Of a DNA stretch of 64,000 bases, positions 45,892 through 57,858 are shown piece after piece. Position 1 is the stretch's first letter. Every line of letters starts with the position of its first letter. This DNA comes from Xiphias gladius (taxonomy: Eukaryota > Chordata > Actinopteri > Istiophoriformes > Xiphiidae). Location: positions 6,669,501-6,733,500 of the forward strand of contig NC_053411.1 in NCBI RefSeq assembly GCF_016859285.1, given 5' to 3'. The position numbers were made by a program, and so were the translations under genes. Below the pieces are notes generated by a model, which ran no database searches, had not been told where the DNA came from, and worked only from the letters and a program-made list of their open reading frames with translations.

Positions 45892-45960
<69 letters not shown>
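45892..45960. repeat. (CA)n microsatellite
   Basis: Uninterrupted CA dinucleotides, about 69 bases, in the gpha2-majin spacer. Confidence 0.98.
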
Positions 45961-45961
<1 letters not shown>

Positions 45962-46646
45962 TACTCCAGTGTGACTCAGTGGGGTGACTGATGTTTGTTG
46001 TATGTTTGTACTGGCCCCGTCGCTCTTGGCTGCCGTGGAAACTGTGGCGTCCTGAATAACTATAATATCATTAATGTGTCCGCTTCCACTTGTGCCCTGT
46101 TATTTTAATCCTAGTGTGTGCGTAAGTACATCTGCATGTGAGTGTGTCAGCGTGTCAATGAAAGTCTGTCTAGTATGCCTCTCTCTGTATAGCAGAGTAT
46201 GATGTGTGTATGTTTGAGCTGAAGTTAGGAATGGCAAAATTGTGTGTGTCTGTTTAAACACTATTTTAGTATCATTATGTCTGACAGGACATTGTGTGTG
46301 TGATTAAAGTGTGTAAGTAGATGTGAGTGTAAGATAAATTATGTGCGTGTTATGTTGGGCTCTATGACAATGTAAGGAGAGGATTAGGCAAAGTTTTCCT
46401 GGTTCTAAGATGATGTTTGCGTCCAGTTGACCCATTTACCCCCATAAACACACGCACGCAGGCATGGACACGTGCATGCAGGCACACATCTTTTTCTTAA
46501 AGTTAATTAACCACATTCGTTTATTTTTTGTTATGTTTTAAGTATGTTTTTTATTTGCGACAGGTAACAGACATCAGGTGTAAGTATTTTTGTTGGTGTG
46601 CATTTTTTTAATGTTTTTAAAATGTTTCAGTTCATAAGATTTGAGA

Positions 46647-46649
<3 letters not shown>

Positions 46650-46687
<38 letters not shown>

Positions 46688-46688
46688 A

Positions 46689-46758
<70 letters not shown>
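46650..46758. repeat. (CA)n microsatellite with CTCACA interruptions
   Basis: CA dinucleotides with two CT steps near 46680-46690, in the gpha2-majin spacer. Confidence 0.98.
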
Positions 46759-46761
<3 letters not shown>

Positions 46762-47916
46762 CACTTAGCTAATTTAGACTGACAGGCGGAAAGTGGAGTT
46801 TCCACAAGGTGATACTCACTGAAGCTCAAGGTGTGCACTTATGAGGACACACAACACATACACATTCCAAGACACACACTCAGACACACACGCACCCACA
46901 CTCACGTGCGCGAAGGAGTGGAAATATTAGGAAAGAGTAGGCATTGTCTACAACAATTACCAGAATGAAGCCTCGGGATGTGTTCTTTTGAACTCATCTT
47001 ACAGTCTGCACACTGAGCAAAGATGTCGACATTTCAATTTAACTGTACTTGCTTATTCACATTTACATGAAAATTCCATAAACTGCATTAAAACACATTT
47101 TCATTGGGTTCAAACAGAAAAACATGATTAATGCGCCGATTCTGGTGCGGCGTGATTATAGGACTAGTGTAGATATGGTCGGAGATGCACATGAGTAAGG
47201 AACCATCAATGAAGAGCATTTGCATGAATTCAACCATTAGAATAATGGACACCCGATAAAACTAGGGGACTTTCTGTAATGCCAGCATATTACCTGTCAC
47301 TCAAAACTGTTTTTTAAAAGGCTGACATGAAATTAGACAAAAGATTTGCTTAATAAAGGCCCAGTTAATTATACAGAAGGGAACTGAAGACAGAATTTTG
47401 AAAGGAAGTGTGAAGGAAAAGTGAGAGAAGAAGGGCACACAGATCATGGAAGTAACAAATTTTACAGTGAGAAAAATGTTGCAGCTGTTGAGGAAATAAA
47501 ACCAACATTTACGTCGTCATAGAAGATGCAGAGGGAAGACCAATCTCTGATTCTGTGGTAATACTAAAATATAAAAACCACGGACATCATCATTGATTTT
47601 AGAAGAACACCGACACTGACTTTTATTTTATTGGCATTTCTTTGGCTCTATATTTGGCATATGTCTTAACCTTCCTCTTTTTTATATACAGTACATAGGA
47701 AGGTAGTAGTGTTTCTATTTTTGGGTTGATCTGCTGCTGTTTTACATTTTTTGTAGGTATATGTATATCTAAAGGATAAAATCCAGTTATTTTATGGCAT
47801 GCTTTGCAAATATTAATGTGAAGCAACCCAACAGCAATCCATCATAGAACAATATAAATCAAAATTAAATTAAAAAAACAACCATGAAGGGAAAAGGAAA
47901 CAAAGGAGTAAGGACA

Positions 47917-47922
47917 TTTATT
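47917..47922 (-). terminator. majin: Possible majin polyadenylation signal
   Basis: AATAAA on the minus strand about 350 bases past the majin stop. Another cluster of TTTATT lies near 47621-47632. Confidence 0.4.
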
Positions 47923-48272
47923 TGCTTATATTAGTGAAAAGCTACAACAAAAAGATGGTGTAAAATAGACTCTCCATCACTGTAGCAATAGTTCATATTT
48001 TACAACAAATCAATTTAATGGAAATTATAAAATGTATGATAAGAGTACAAAAGCAGAAATCCCAGGGAAGTGGAGAAAACCCTGTACTTTCACATAACAA
48101 TATAAAAAGTAAGGAGGAGGATGAAAGAAGAACACTAACACATCGATAAAATTTAGTTCCTGAAGAAATCAAAACACAGTTTTGTGCTCAGAGCATAAGT
48201 TTAACCAAACAAACCCGAGTGAGGCTCTGCTACTGGAACCAGTAAGACCCTCCTGTCTCTTTGACATAGCTC

Positions 48273-48312
48273 TTAGGGGTCTCTGAAGAACAAGGAGAAA
48301 GGGAAGATACGG
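48273..48312 (-). CDS. majin: majin coding exon 9 (C-terminus)
   Basis: Acceptor TCTTTGCAG. It encodes the end of a split Ser codon, RIFPFSLFFRDP and TAA. It was chosen because it keeps the frame and adds the hydrophobic end expected of MAJIN. A second acceptor 31 bases downstream (GTTCTTCAG) would instead give an immediate stop in this phase. Confidence 0.65.
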
Positions 48313-51300
48313 CTGCAAAGAGAAAGACAGAGAGACTTTAAAAGTCTGTTCCAGTCAAACAAATTGCACACATGATTACTGTAGCTCTATGCTCCTTGGT
48401 CTCAGTCCATAAAGCTGCTACTGTATATCATTATTGCCATAAAAAGACTACATTTGTAAGACTGTTCGACATTTTCCTTCAAGGTGGAGTTTCTTTTGTC
48501 AGTCTTTGTTTTGCCTAAGGACATCTAGTGTCTCTGCTTGTCTGAAGAGACATTTCACACGAATATTGTAATTTCTGCATCCATATTAGCTGGATTTCCC
48601 CAATCCATTTTACTCTTTGACAACTTTTTTTCTTTCAGATCTGCAGCACTAATCAGCTCTTGTTTCTCCTGTTGGTGCAAAAGTCAATCAAATCTGCAGA
48701 TAAGACGATGACATCACCATCACCTCCACGGGTCTGAGTCTTAAGCATGGATTTCTGCTGTGTGTGTCAACTTTCCTGCTTTTGTCTGTAGCATGCAATG
48801 AAGTACTATTTGCTGGTGATGTGGCTCCTCTAAACCTGGTTACTCAGGCTGAAGACTGCCCACTGCGCCCAGACACTAACCTGGCCAATCGAGTAAGGAT
48901 CCCTGACCTCACAGGTGACCCAGAGTCTGAATTTTCTCCCTCCTCCTCTCCCATGTCCTGTATTGTCCCAGGCTGCACTTCACCTGGGTTCCCACTTCCA
49001 CTGATGTCGTTGACACCGGATTTCAGCTGGGGTTGGTCAAACCCATTGGTCCCTTCCTTTTAGAGAGGATAAAAAGAAATGAAAATGATGGCAAAGCATG
49101 CCTGGCTACCTCGCTTACTAACTGTGGTAGTAACCAAGCCTTACCTTCAAGGCAAAGAGTTAGCACATCATGGGGTAACCACATTATTATGTGGGGCTGA
49201 AGGTTTCCTTGGAAAAAGCCATGTTCGGGTTTGACAAATCCACTTCATGGAAGCCAGTGTAGCACTAGTCCTGGATGCTACTATATCAGTTTAGGCTCAA
49301 ATTAGCAACTCTGTCCTGCACTGTCTTGGATTTGGGTTAAGTTTACCCAAAATAACCACTAAGCTTATCGATTTGTCCTCATCCTCAAAGTCTTGCATAT
49401 TGTTTGAAATATAATACTCACAATAAAACATAAATCTAACCTTTGTTTTGTTTATACAAGTAACTTTTTATGGAGTTCTAATCAATGATAAACATCTAAA
49501 TGAGATTTTGTTTAAAAAAAACATCTGATTATACATATTTCTTATTCTGTCCTAAAATAGCAGGGCTAACTATCCATACAGTGCAATACAAGAACAATGC
49601 TGCTCCTTTCCGGGTTCATCGTGGGTCATAAACTTGATGCTGACTTTTGCTTAGGACCATTTAGCTTTAGGGTTGCAGAAATCAAATGCATATTTAAGAC
49701 TCTTTGGTAGGTTTTTCATCATCATATGATGAAAACATGAAAAGCTCAGCTGGAGAAAGAGTTTTCATCCAATTCACGGAGTTAGCAATCTAGCTAGTCA
49801 GCCAGCTATAGCCAATAAAATCTGCTAATGAAAGTAGTCGTTTCAGCTGCTAAGATCAGTGGACACTGATTAAAAATGAAAAAGGCTGTTTATCTCTGCC
49901 TGAGGTCAAGCTCCCATGTAAAAAAAAAGACATTAGAGCAAATAGTAAATGAAGCAAATCTGCATTTTTACTATTCTTCTCTTGAACTTGTTTGCGCGAA
50001 AATGACGTACTCTTAAAAATCACCTTGAGATCCACACAATATTCAAACTTAATCCTTATTAAAGCTACTAAAGCAGTAGACATGTATTGGCACTTCCTTC
50101 TCAGTGTTAAGAAAAATAAATAACTCAATGGGCTGACATAATTAGTTTAAATCATTTTTTCCACTTGAAACAAATGTGTGTGTGGGGGGGAAATGTCAGA
50201 GTGGACGAGTGAAAAAAAAAAAGAATCAGATGGGATGAAGGGTCCTTGACAAGGAGAGAGCAGGGCGGAGGGTAGTTTTGAGACTCTGTTGCTTTACTGA
50301 AGCACATCACCAGAAAAACACACACCCTCTCACATACACACAATTACACAGAAACATGTACACTCTCTGTCTGACTCTTTGTCTGATGTAATGCTATTAT
50401 TAACCTTAATCACACTTGTTATCCTACCTGTCTGCGCTAATGTTAGCCTGGGGCTGCAATAAAGACAGAGATGCTACAAGTGTGTGTGTGTGTGTGCTAG
50501 TATATGTGATAGAGAGGAAACAAAAGGGTTTTATGAGATTGAAACTAGAAGATGAATTGTTGGATTCAATTAATTTGAAACAACTGTGAGCTGAAATGAT
50601 TGACTTCTTCATTTGACATTTAAGAGAGTGACAAATGAGTTAACCAGTTAAAGGTTTAGAGTAAAAGATTGAATTGAATGAATACATGAAAAGCATCACC
50701 TTGTCACCATGTCCTGGATCTTCTTTGACTGCCTCCTCTGCATGTGGATTGTCCATGTGCAGCCTGCTGAAAGTTGGACATGACCAAGTTACAATACATT
50801 GCATTAAAGGAACAATTACTTTTTTTGAAAAACTTTTTTGAAAGTGAGGTTTACTTATGATTGCCACATGAAACCCTACCTAAAGATTTTAAATATTTCC
50901 TTAAATATAAAGTTCTCTTTCCATTTTTATGTTTATGTAGTGGTCATCAGAGAACCAATATACTGTAAACAAAAATAACTGACATAAAGTCCTATTTATT
51001 CAGATTCTACAGACAAGTTTGCTTCATTAGAAATAAGGGGGGATGTGAGAAAGAAAGAGAGGATGATGCTTGAAATTCTTAGTTTCTGCAATTAGACTTT
51101 GTGTATAAATGTAGTTTACCTGGCATTTCATTTATATAACAGAATTTACACCGCTCTCTATATCAGAATTATAATATAAAAGATAATGTAAGGATAGGGT
51201 CTGTTGAAGAAAATTATGCCATGCAATGAAAATCAAAGCTTGTCGGTCAGTATCACTGTTTTATATTTAAATTGGTGGGTGTCTTTCCTCATGGTGCATG

Positions 51301-52824
51301 GCCTCCAAAGGCCTTTAGTTAGATGTTGGTAAATTAAAACGCCTGGTTTTGCAGCCAACAGCCACAATGCTCATTGCTGAAGTGTAACTGCATGATTGAT
51401 ACAACAGTTAAACTTTTTACTATACTACTTTTACTGATATTTCTACTCTACCAAATTTGAATACTATATTACATTACATTCATTTAGCAGACACTCTCCA
51501 AAGCGGCTTAAAAGACGTGCATTCAGCCTTCACAACAGCAGGAGCTAGACTACGTCAAAAAATATTTACAATCTGACAGTGCTGGCAGATAGAAGACATT
51601 TCTATATGCCATTTGCTCAAATATGATTGCATTCAACTGACTTGAATCTAATCATATACATCAGGTCAGTTTCTGAGATTAAGTGAACTGTTGACTTGTT
51701 AATAAATTGTGAAAAGGCCTTCAAGGGCGTTGAAACTACTTAGTTTTCTTGTGACAAAAGACAATCACAATTTTTTTTTTTTTTTACAGGACTCAGCTGT
51801 CCTTCAAGAACCCAAGACTGCTTAACATACAAGCGTTTACATGAGTTGGGGAAAAAAGAAATCAGGGTGACAATTCATCCTTCCAACAAAGAGCCCAAAA
51901 TGTTAAAGGGCCTAAACAGATCAACTGCAGTGTTTTGTCGAAACTGACCAAACCCCACCTCCCATGCCTGAGCTACAGCAGCAGAGAGCCATGAAAATTC
52001 AGCTACAGGCTCCAGCCCTCAGAGCTTCATCCCTATAAATCTAAAATTAATGGAGTGGCAGACCATCAGGCCAAAGGCCTGCGAAATGGAGAAGGAGGCC
52101 CTTTACACAACTGAACTAAAAACTCCACAGTAAAGGGGCCTGCCAAGGCTGCAGACATGAAAGAGACAGGAATCTGCAGCTTAGAAATCCTGCATTAAAG
52201 TAGGAAACGTTAGAGAAAACTCTCATAAAGGAGAAACGAAAAGCCTAGAAGTCAGTGAGGATGTTTTTGGCTTAGCAGGAGGCCAAAAGTGCAGACAAGC
52301 ACAGGGGCTGGCCGAAGGAGCACCCGTCTCCTCAGGGCTCTACATGAGAGCCAAGAGCAGGACTAACTTGTGGGCAAGATTTCTCTTCTGGAGAAGAAGC
52401 CCAAAAGACTGACTTTTGTTGAGAAGAATAATCAAAGCCCGGGTCCTGATCTGGGACAGAAAAAAAAAAAGTCTCCACTTCCACATTATCAAGCAAAGGA
52501 ACTGAGCATATAATAATTTTCCGCTGACCTCCATCTCGAGCCCCACCAGTCAACGACTTTGCAAAATCCCTTTCACTTGAAATTTCTATCAATAAAAAAT
52601 ATATGAAATATATTTAAAATAATGTATGACCTGTACATTTTATTATTTACTGCACAGTCAGTGACATAGAAAAGACAGCAGAACAGTGAAAGTTTTAAAG
52701 AACAAAACGCTGTCTCTTTTGTCCATTCTACGTGCACACTTGCTCTTTGTAACTTGTTCTTTTCTGTTCCCATTTTTCTAGCACGTTTAACACAAAAACA
52801 AACCATCTGTCTCTCCAGGGCATC

Positions 52825-52857
<33 letters not shown>

Positions 52858-53512
52858 CAGACAGACAGACAAACGCCATCAGTGATACAGCAGTATGTGG
52901 GAAGCCTCTGAGTAGAAGGAAAACACATAATGCTGAGAGTGTGTGTGTATGAGTTTATTCTATGAACATGAACAGTAATTGTGTTTGGACGGTGTGTGCG
53001 CTGTGCTTGGTTTTTGAACACGTACCTCTGCCTGTTAATGTGTAGCACCTTTGTAAGGACATGTAAATGTAATGGTCAATGTGGTGAATGTAATTCAATG
53101 AGAATTGTTCAATGAAACCTGATTTCCTGTGAAATGGTAATGGTGCTTGAGGCCCTGCTTTTTTTAGGATGTTTACACAGTTTGTGCATTTGAGTACGTG
53201 TACCTCAACTTTTAAAAAAAGGAGACAATTGTGTTTACATAAGTTAAATACAGACTAAGGGGAGGACAAAACCTCATTTGTGAGTGCGTGTAGGCCTGAG
53301 AGTGTGTGTGTGCATTTTAAATAATAATTTTCGCCCTACTGATCTGACTGTCAGAGTGATTGAGGTGGCGCCCGTTTGCCTCTTATCTGTTTCATAACTG
53401 CAAGAATCACTGGAGCGTGTGTGTGTGTGTGAATCAGGTTGGTTGTCACAACGGATGTCTTAGTGATTTTATGGACAAGAACACGTATTTTCATCTCTAC
53501 ACAATGTTTATG

Positions 53513-53550
<38 letters not shown>

Positions 53551-56500
53551 CGTGTATGATGCTAGTGTGAACAAGCTTCTTCTACGTGCTCTCATCACCT
53601 TAAGTGGCACATCAACGCCCTTACAACAATACACGTTGTTCACACTGAAGAAGAATAGAAAAAAATAAAAAGCAATGACAGCTGCCTACTTTTGTCAATA
53701 TACATTACACACTGTATCATCCATGGCGAAGCCAATAATGCCTGCTATAGTTCTGCTGTAACAAAAACTGACCTGTCACAGTCTTATCATTATGGCTAAA
53801 TTCTATCTTGGTACATGTAATACATCAACATGTATAATGCTATTACAAATTTTCAGGAAAATTAATACAGTAATTGACAAAATAGTCAGATGGGAACATC
53901 AGTTTTTGAAGTTTTTGATTTAAAAATGACAAAGAAATCCAAAATCGTCATAAAGCAGTCCTGCTCTGCGATTCGCAACGGTGCCCACGATGGCCTACCA
54001 CACCCAGAGACATAAAACGGACAGCTAACACAATTTATAGTATGGCAAAATCTCCAAAGGGTGACAAATTTGTATCATATACTCAACCCTAGTAGAGAGA
54101 TGGGTTTATTAACCGGTTAATTATCACAGGCATTTTAAGAAAATGCCCACTTGCGAACACAATCCCAAAGTCAATTCAAGGTGGATTTTTCTGAGCAAAT
54201 GTGAGAGCATTGCCACACTATAAAGCCCTGACACTGCAATAAGGCTTTTGGTGAAATATAAAACCTGTCACAGGAGGACTGAGATGGCTTTAAGGTTATT
54301 CAATATATTCATTTCCAGCTGAATGATACATATTAGATCTACAGTGGTAGAGACAGCACTCACCCCACCATAGAAACCTTGCTTTCAGCCTCCAAGTCCT
54401 TGATTAAGTCCTTTAGTATGGCCTCCTCTAGTGGTGAATCTCTCTTACAGCGCTTGGACTGGGGCTCAGAAACAGAGGGGAAGTGCTGCACTATTTCTTT
54501 CTCCTAGAAAACACACACTATGGTCATTTCTTGACTCCTAGCATGCGGTGGTATTATATTACACTGTATTATACTGTAAGGTATACATAGTATTTTGTGC
54601 CTCAATATACATACAAAAGGGGAGATAACAGCTGTACTAGCTGTCTTCTCTTGAACTTGAAGGATATACAGCTGTCATATTGAGTACACCATACGATATG
54701 ATGCGATACACTACAGCCTCTCTGACAACATATCAAGACACAACTGGACTTTTTTAGCTTAGCAAAGACTTAATTTATGTACCGACTTAAATGCCAAAAA
54801 AGCTGGCACGTTGTCCCTTCAATAACACCGGGGACATACAGAACTATATCAGACAAGACAGTTTTTTAGTAGAAGTTAAATCTCACAATCTGTACAATCT
54901 GTATTCTCACTTTTTTTTTTTTTTTTTTTTTACGAGAAACAGAACAAAAAACTCACTGGACTCAGCTTCTCCTCTGCTTGTTTTCCTGAAACAAAATGTA
55001 AATTATAGCACATGTGAGACATCATTATGTCTGAGGAGCATCTTGTGTGCCTGTTTGAGTCGTCTACCAAAGCTCAAACTATCTGTTCTGTATCACACGG
55101 GCTACACCTTCTGCCGGGGCTATTTATGCTTGACCATTCTTTTTTACATGGAGCAACACACTGAACCTCTGCATGTACATGCTCAGCTAACTAGGATGAG
55201 CTTATGCGTATGACCACTGGACCTGTATAAAGCCACCACTTCTCCAACCTACATCCACTCTGCCTATGCAATAGAAGACCAAGAGATGAGGGATAGGGGT
55301 CAAGGATGAACTTTTGAGTTCCCCTCTCAGATTTTTTCTTGCAGCGGTTTATTAAGCAAAGTGAACCACACATACATGCATAGTACTCCTGCTCTGCTCG
55401 TTGTAGGACAGTGGTTAGGCCTATTGTAAAGCACTTACAGAGCTCTGATACACTGTATGGCTTTGTCACTGTTCATAGATTTAAAGTTTCAATCTGTAAC
55501 CTTCAACATTACAGTATGTTTCAGTTATCACGCATGCCTGTGTCCACAACCACATCTTTTTCTGTGTGTTGACAAGGACGAGGAGTGCAATAATGACTAA
55601 GTTATGTGTGTCTTTGTGCTGATAAAATGTAACGCTTTGCAAGTACAGGACGTATTTTGGTGAGTACTGTGTGTCATCACGTCACCGGCTTAAGATGTGT
55701 GTTTTTCCTCACCATTCTGTGTGTTTTTCTCCAGGTAGAGGATAAGAATAAAAGGGTAGGCTCTCAGCTTCTTCTCGCCGTGTTTGCACATCACCTTAGA
55801 CAATCCCTCCCAGCGCTTCTTATCTGATAGCTACAGTCAACAAAATCGACCTTAAAAAAACATTTTTAACATAGCATTGTACAATTAATTGATCACTACA
55901 TGAAGCAGTATTCTTTTATCATTATTTTGCAGTATAGGGATTTTGAAGATATGGTAATACAAGTAGCTTCATCTACAATAGTGGTCTCAACACTGAATAT
56001 TGGTCGTTACCTTCATTCCACTGGGTCTCCATTTCATCTTATTCTGTTACTTTTCACAGTTTGCTACATAAAACACACACACGCAACCGAAACTTCACAT
56101 ATGATGTATGGTGTACTGTGGGTGAAAACTGGTGACAAACCTGCTAATCACCTCATTCCCATGTATCACAGTAATGCGGGCTCAGAGTGTGGTGGAGAGA
56201 CATACAGTATGGATATGGGAGTGAACAGTGGAATATGTAGAAAGCTGACAGACGAATTAATACACTGACGGATGAAAAAACTGGTGAAGTTACAGTGAGG
56301 GATACAAGGGAAGATATTGAAGTGGGTACTAGAGAAGGGCTGGAGACTGTCCAGGTTGCCAAGAACAGCTCTGACGATATCCTGAAAACAGAGAAGAAGA
56401 AAAAGAAACAGAGCGTTAAAGAGAGGGAAACAGAGGAACGAGCAATATGAATAATGAGAGGTTAGAATGAATCAATTTCCTGTGAAAATAGACAATCATT

Positions 56501-57858
56501 CTGACAAAGAACAGTGTGAATGACAATGAGTCAACACAACAAATGTGAATGCTGACAGAGTGATTAAGTAAGTGAGCAGTATTCATAATTACCTCCAGTT
56601 CCTGATTGAAGTAGTTTCCTCCCATCACCTCCTCTCCACTGATGAAAAATAGGAAACACATTATATTGTGGTCGCAGTTAAATCTTTTGTACCTTATCTC
56701 AAATGCTTTAAAGCTGATTATAGAATAAGCGACCGTATCCCTCAGTGAACGCCTTTTGCTGCTGCGCTGCATGCACTGAAAGGCCCTTACTGTTGAGCAC
56801 AAATATCAAGAAGTAGATAACGCTGGAATGCTGCTGAGCCTCGAGTGTCAAAAACATTAGATATAGTTAGATAAAAAGAGTCTTCTTCAGTCACAAGGAA
56901 AAAACGGCTTGAAGGCATTCACGGATCAGTCAGGACTCAGCCTTATCCCTGAATAAAGGCAGACAGATCCTGTGGGGCCTTGGATCCTCCTTTTTGCAGA
57001 TGAAACAAACTATCAAGACGAAGTTAGGTAACACATCAGATCATGTAGCCGTCGTAGGCAGTAGCATTAAAAGAGTGGAGTTAAAAAGGTGACAAAAGAT
57101 CAATGCTCCAACTAAAACCCCAGCTGCTGTTGAGACTGAAGAACGTTTTGCACTGCTTTAGCAATGGATCTTGAAGAGAAACATGAAGGGCAGAATTGAA
57201 GGAACCAGTGAGTGGATGCAACACTGATCAATAGTCTTTCTCTTGCTGGTATATATTTGGCTTTTGGATTTTGAGCTTTTGCTGTTTCAGTCTGCTTTCA
57301 AGAAAAGACAAAAAAATAGAATAAAATGGGAAAAAGGAGAGGAACTCCAGGAAATCAAGAATGCCAGAAAAAGAACGTCTTTAGTTGCTCTAATCCATCT
57401 CAAAATAGTTTCCCTTTTCCCTCAAGGTATTTTTGGTCTTGTAGGTTTTTCACTTGGTATTATGTCGGGCTTGGAGACAGGTGAAGAGCACCAGCAGTCA
57501 AATTATTTAATTTCTGGTTATTAACTATGCAACTACACATACAAAATTTAATTTCTAGGATTTAGTGTAAGTAGCCCACTACTTTAGTGGAAGTAGTGGG
57601 CTACTTACACTAAATCCTAGTTTGGTTAGTTTAATTTGTCAGCGGTCATGTCTTGCTTTCATATCATACAACGAGAGAATGAGAACAAAGGAAGAGTTGA
57701 TTTTAAGTACAAATAGGGAGTTGTGAAGTGAGATGTAATTAACTATTTCTGTCTTGCCTGTAGCTGCTGCCTCCTCTGATCTTGAACTTGTAGATGAAAC
57801 GACCAGCTCTGAAGAATCGAGTTTCAGGGAAAGGGAAGGAGAAGCTCTGCAGTGTCAT
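48273..57858 (-). CDS. majin: Membrane-anchored junction protein MAJIN, nine coding exons
   Basis: In animals MAJIN works with TERB1 and TERB2 to tether telomeres to the inner nuclear membrane during meiotic prophase. In transcript order the exons are 57758-57858, 56593-56638, 56306-56381, 55713-55823, 54957-54985, 54364-54503, 50700-50766, 48881-49056 and 48273-48312. All phases agree and give 261 residues, near the mammalian length of about 255. The N-terminal half matches MAJIN closely: FSFPFPETRFFRAGRFIYKF, SGEEVMGGNYFNQELE, IVRAVLGNLDSLQPFSSTHF, then a Tyr-Lys-Lys-Arg-Trp-Glu start to exon 4 and GEKKLRAYPFILILYLE. Residues 112 onward are low-complexity and poorly conserved, with a basic KRCKR patch at about 138-142. 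The chain ends SRIFPFSLFFRDP, a short hydrophobic stretch where a C-terminal membrane anchor is expected. The last exon is the least certain. Intron 1 has a GC donor. Confidence 0.9.
48881..49056 (-). CDS. majin: majin coding exon 8
   Basis: Acceptor CTCTAAAAG, donor GGCCAG|GTTAGT. Fifty-eight residues, acidic and Gly-rich, running from EGTNGFDQPQLKSG to SPVRSGILTRLA. It is supported by phase and an open frame more than by conservation. Confidence 0.75.
49057..50699 (-). other. majin: majin intron 7
   Basis: Non-coding, AT-rich. Nothing else was recognised. Confidence 0.75.
50700..50766 (-). CDS. majin: majin coding exon 7
   Basis: The acceptor is a NAGNAG tandem (TTTCAGCAG): using the first gives Gly-Arg-Leu and the second Gly-Leu, both in frame. 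Donor GACAAG|GTGATG. It encodes RLHMDNPHAEEAVKEDPGHG and DK. Confidence 0.75.
51466..51530. repeat. Fragment of a common teleost repeat (ACATTTAGCAGAC type)
   Basis: ATTACATTACATTCATTTAG followed by a CAGACACTCTCCAAAGCGGC-like segment. I recognise this string from many fish genomes. The element may extend further right; its full boundaries were not defined. Confidence 0.6.
53511..53548. repeat. (GT)n microsatellite
   Basis: Short GT tract in majin intron 6. Confidence 0.95.
54364..54503 (-). CDS. majin: majin coding exon 6
   Basis: Acceptor TTTTCTAG, donor GTGGG|GTGAGT. Forty-six residues with EKEIVQHFPSVSEPQSKRC, then KRDSPLEEAILKDLIKDLEA and a short end. It holds a basic patch and a predicted acidic helix. 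Confidence 0.85.
54504..54956 (-). other. majin: majin intron 5
   Basis: Non-coding intron of 453 bp that includes a T run of about 20 at 54911-54930. Confidence 0.8.
54957..54985 (-). CDS. majin: majin coding exon 5 (29-nt microexon)
   Basis: Acceptor GTTTCAG, donor AGTCCA|GTGAGT. It completes a Gly codon and encodes KQAEEKLSP. Phase matches both neighbours exactly. Confidence 0.8.
54986..55712 (-). other. majin: majin intron 4
   Basis: Non-coding intron of 727 bp. Nothing else was recognised. Confidence 0.8.
55713..55823 (-). CDS. majin: majin coding exon 4
   Basis: Acceptor GCTATCAG, donor CAGAATG|GTGAGG. Continuing the Tyr codon split from exon 3, it encodes KKRWEGLSKVMCKHGEKK and LRAYPFILILYLEKNTQN, a hydrophobic strand block conserved in MAJIN. 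An acceptor 7 bases upstream (TGTAG) would break the frame. Confidence 0.92.
55824..56305 (-). other. majin: majin intron 3
   Basis: Non-coding intron of 482 bp. Nothing else was recognised. Confidence 0.85.
56306..56381 (-). CDS. majin: majin coding exon 3
   Basis: Acceptor GTTTTCAG, donor CCTT|GTATCC. It encodes DIVRAVLGNLDSLQPFSSTH and FNIFP, then the first base of a Tyr codon. Confidence 0.93.
56593..56638 (-). CDS. majin: majin coding exon 2
   Basis: Acceptor TTTCATCAG, donor CTGGAG|GTAATT. It encodes GEEVMGGNYFNQELE after a split Ser codon. Confidence 0.92.
56639..57757 (-). other. majin: majin intron 1 (GC-AG intron) with a perfect palindrome
   Basis: A 1119-bp intron starting with GCAAGA instead of GT. 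It contains the 30-bp perfect inverted repeat at 57555-57620. Confidence 0.85.
57555..57620. repeat. Perfect 30-bp inverted repeat with 6-base loop
   Basis: Arms at 57555-57584 (starting CTAGGATTTAGTGTAAGTAG) and 57591-57620 (ending TTACACTAAATCCTAG) are exact reverse complements. The loop is TAGTGG. It lies in majin intron 1, about 140 bases from exon 1. Confidence 0.97.
57758..57858 (-). CDS. majin: majin coding exon 1
   Basis: ATG at 57858, followed by TLQSFSFPFPETRFFRAGRF and IYKFKIRGGSSY, the conserved MAJIN N-terminus. The donor is CTACAG|GCAAGA, a GC-type 5' splice site that otherwise matches consensus. No nearby GT keeps the frame into exon 2. Confidence 0.93.

Larger units (their letters stand above)
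42991..48272. other. Spacer between gpha2 and majin
   Basis: About 5.3 kb without a recognisable exon. It contains a CA tract facing a GT tract (43510-43709), the family B repeat copy 2 (about 44800-45310), CA tracts at 45892-45960 and 46650-46758, and the presumed majin 3' end. Confidence 0.7.
50767..54363 (-). other. majin: majin intron 6
   Basis: A 3.6-kb intron. It contains a fish dispersed repeat at 51466-51530 (TTACATTCATTTAGCAGACA and following), a T run near 51770, a short CA tract at 52833-52858 and a GT tract at 53511-53548. No other exon was recognised. Confidence 0.75.

Noticed and set aside
48740..48880. Continuation of majin exon 8 to its own stop
   Set aside because: Reading through the donor at 48880 gives a non-hydrophobic tail, whereas splicing to 48312 keeps phase and adds the hydrophobic end expected in this family.
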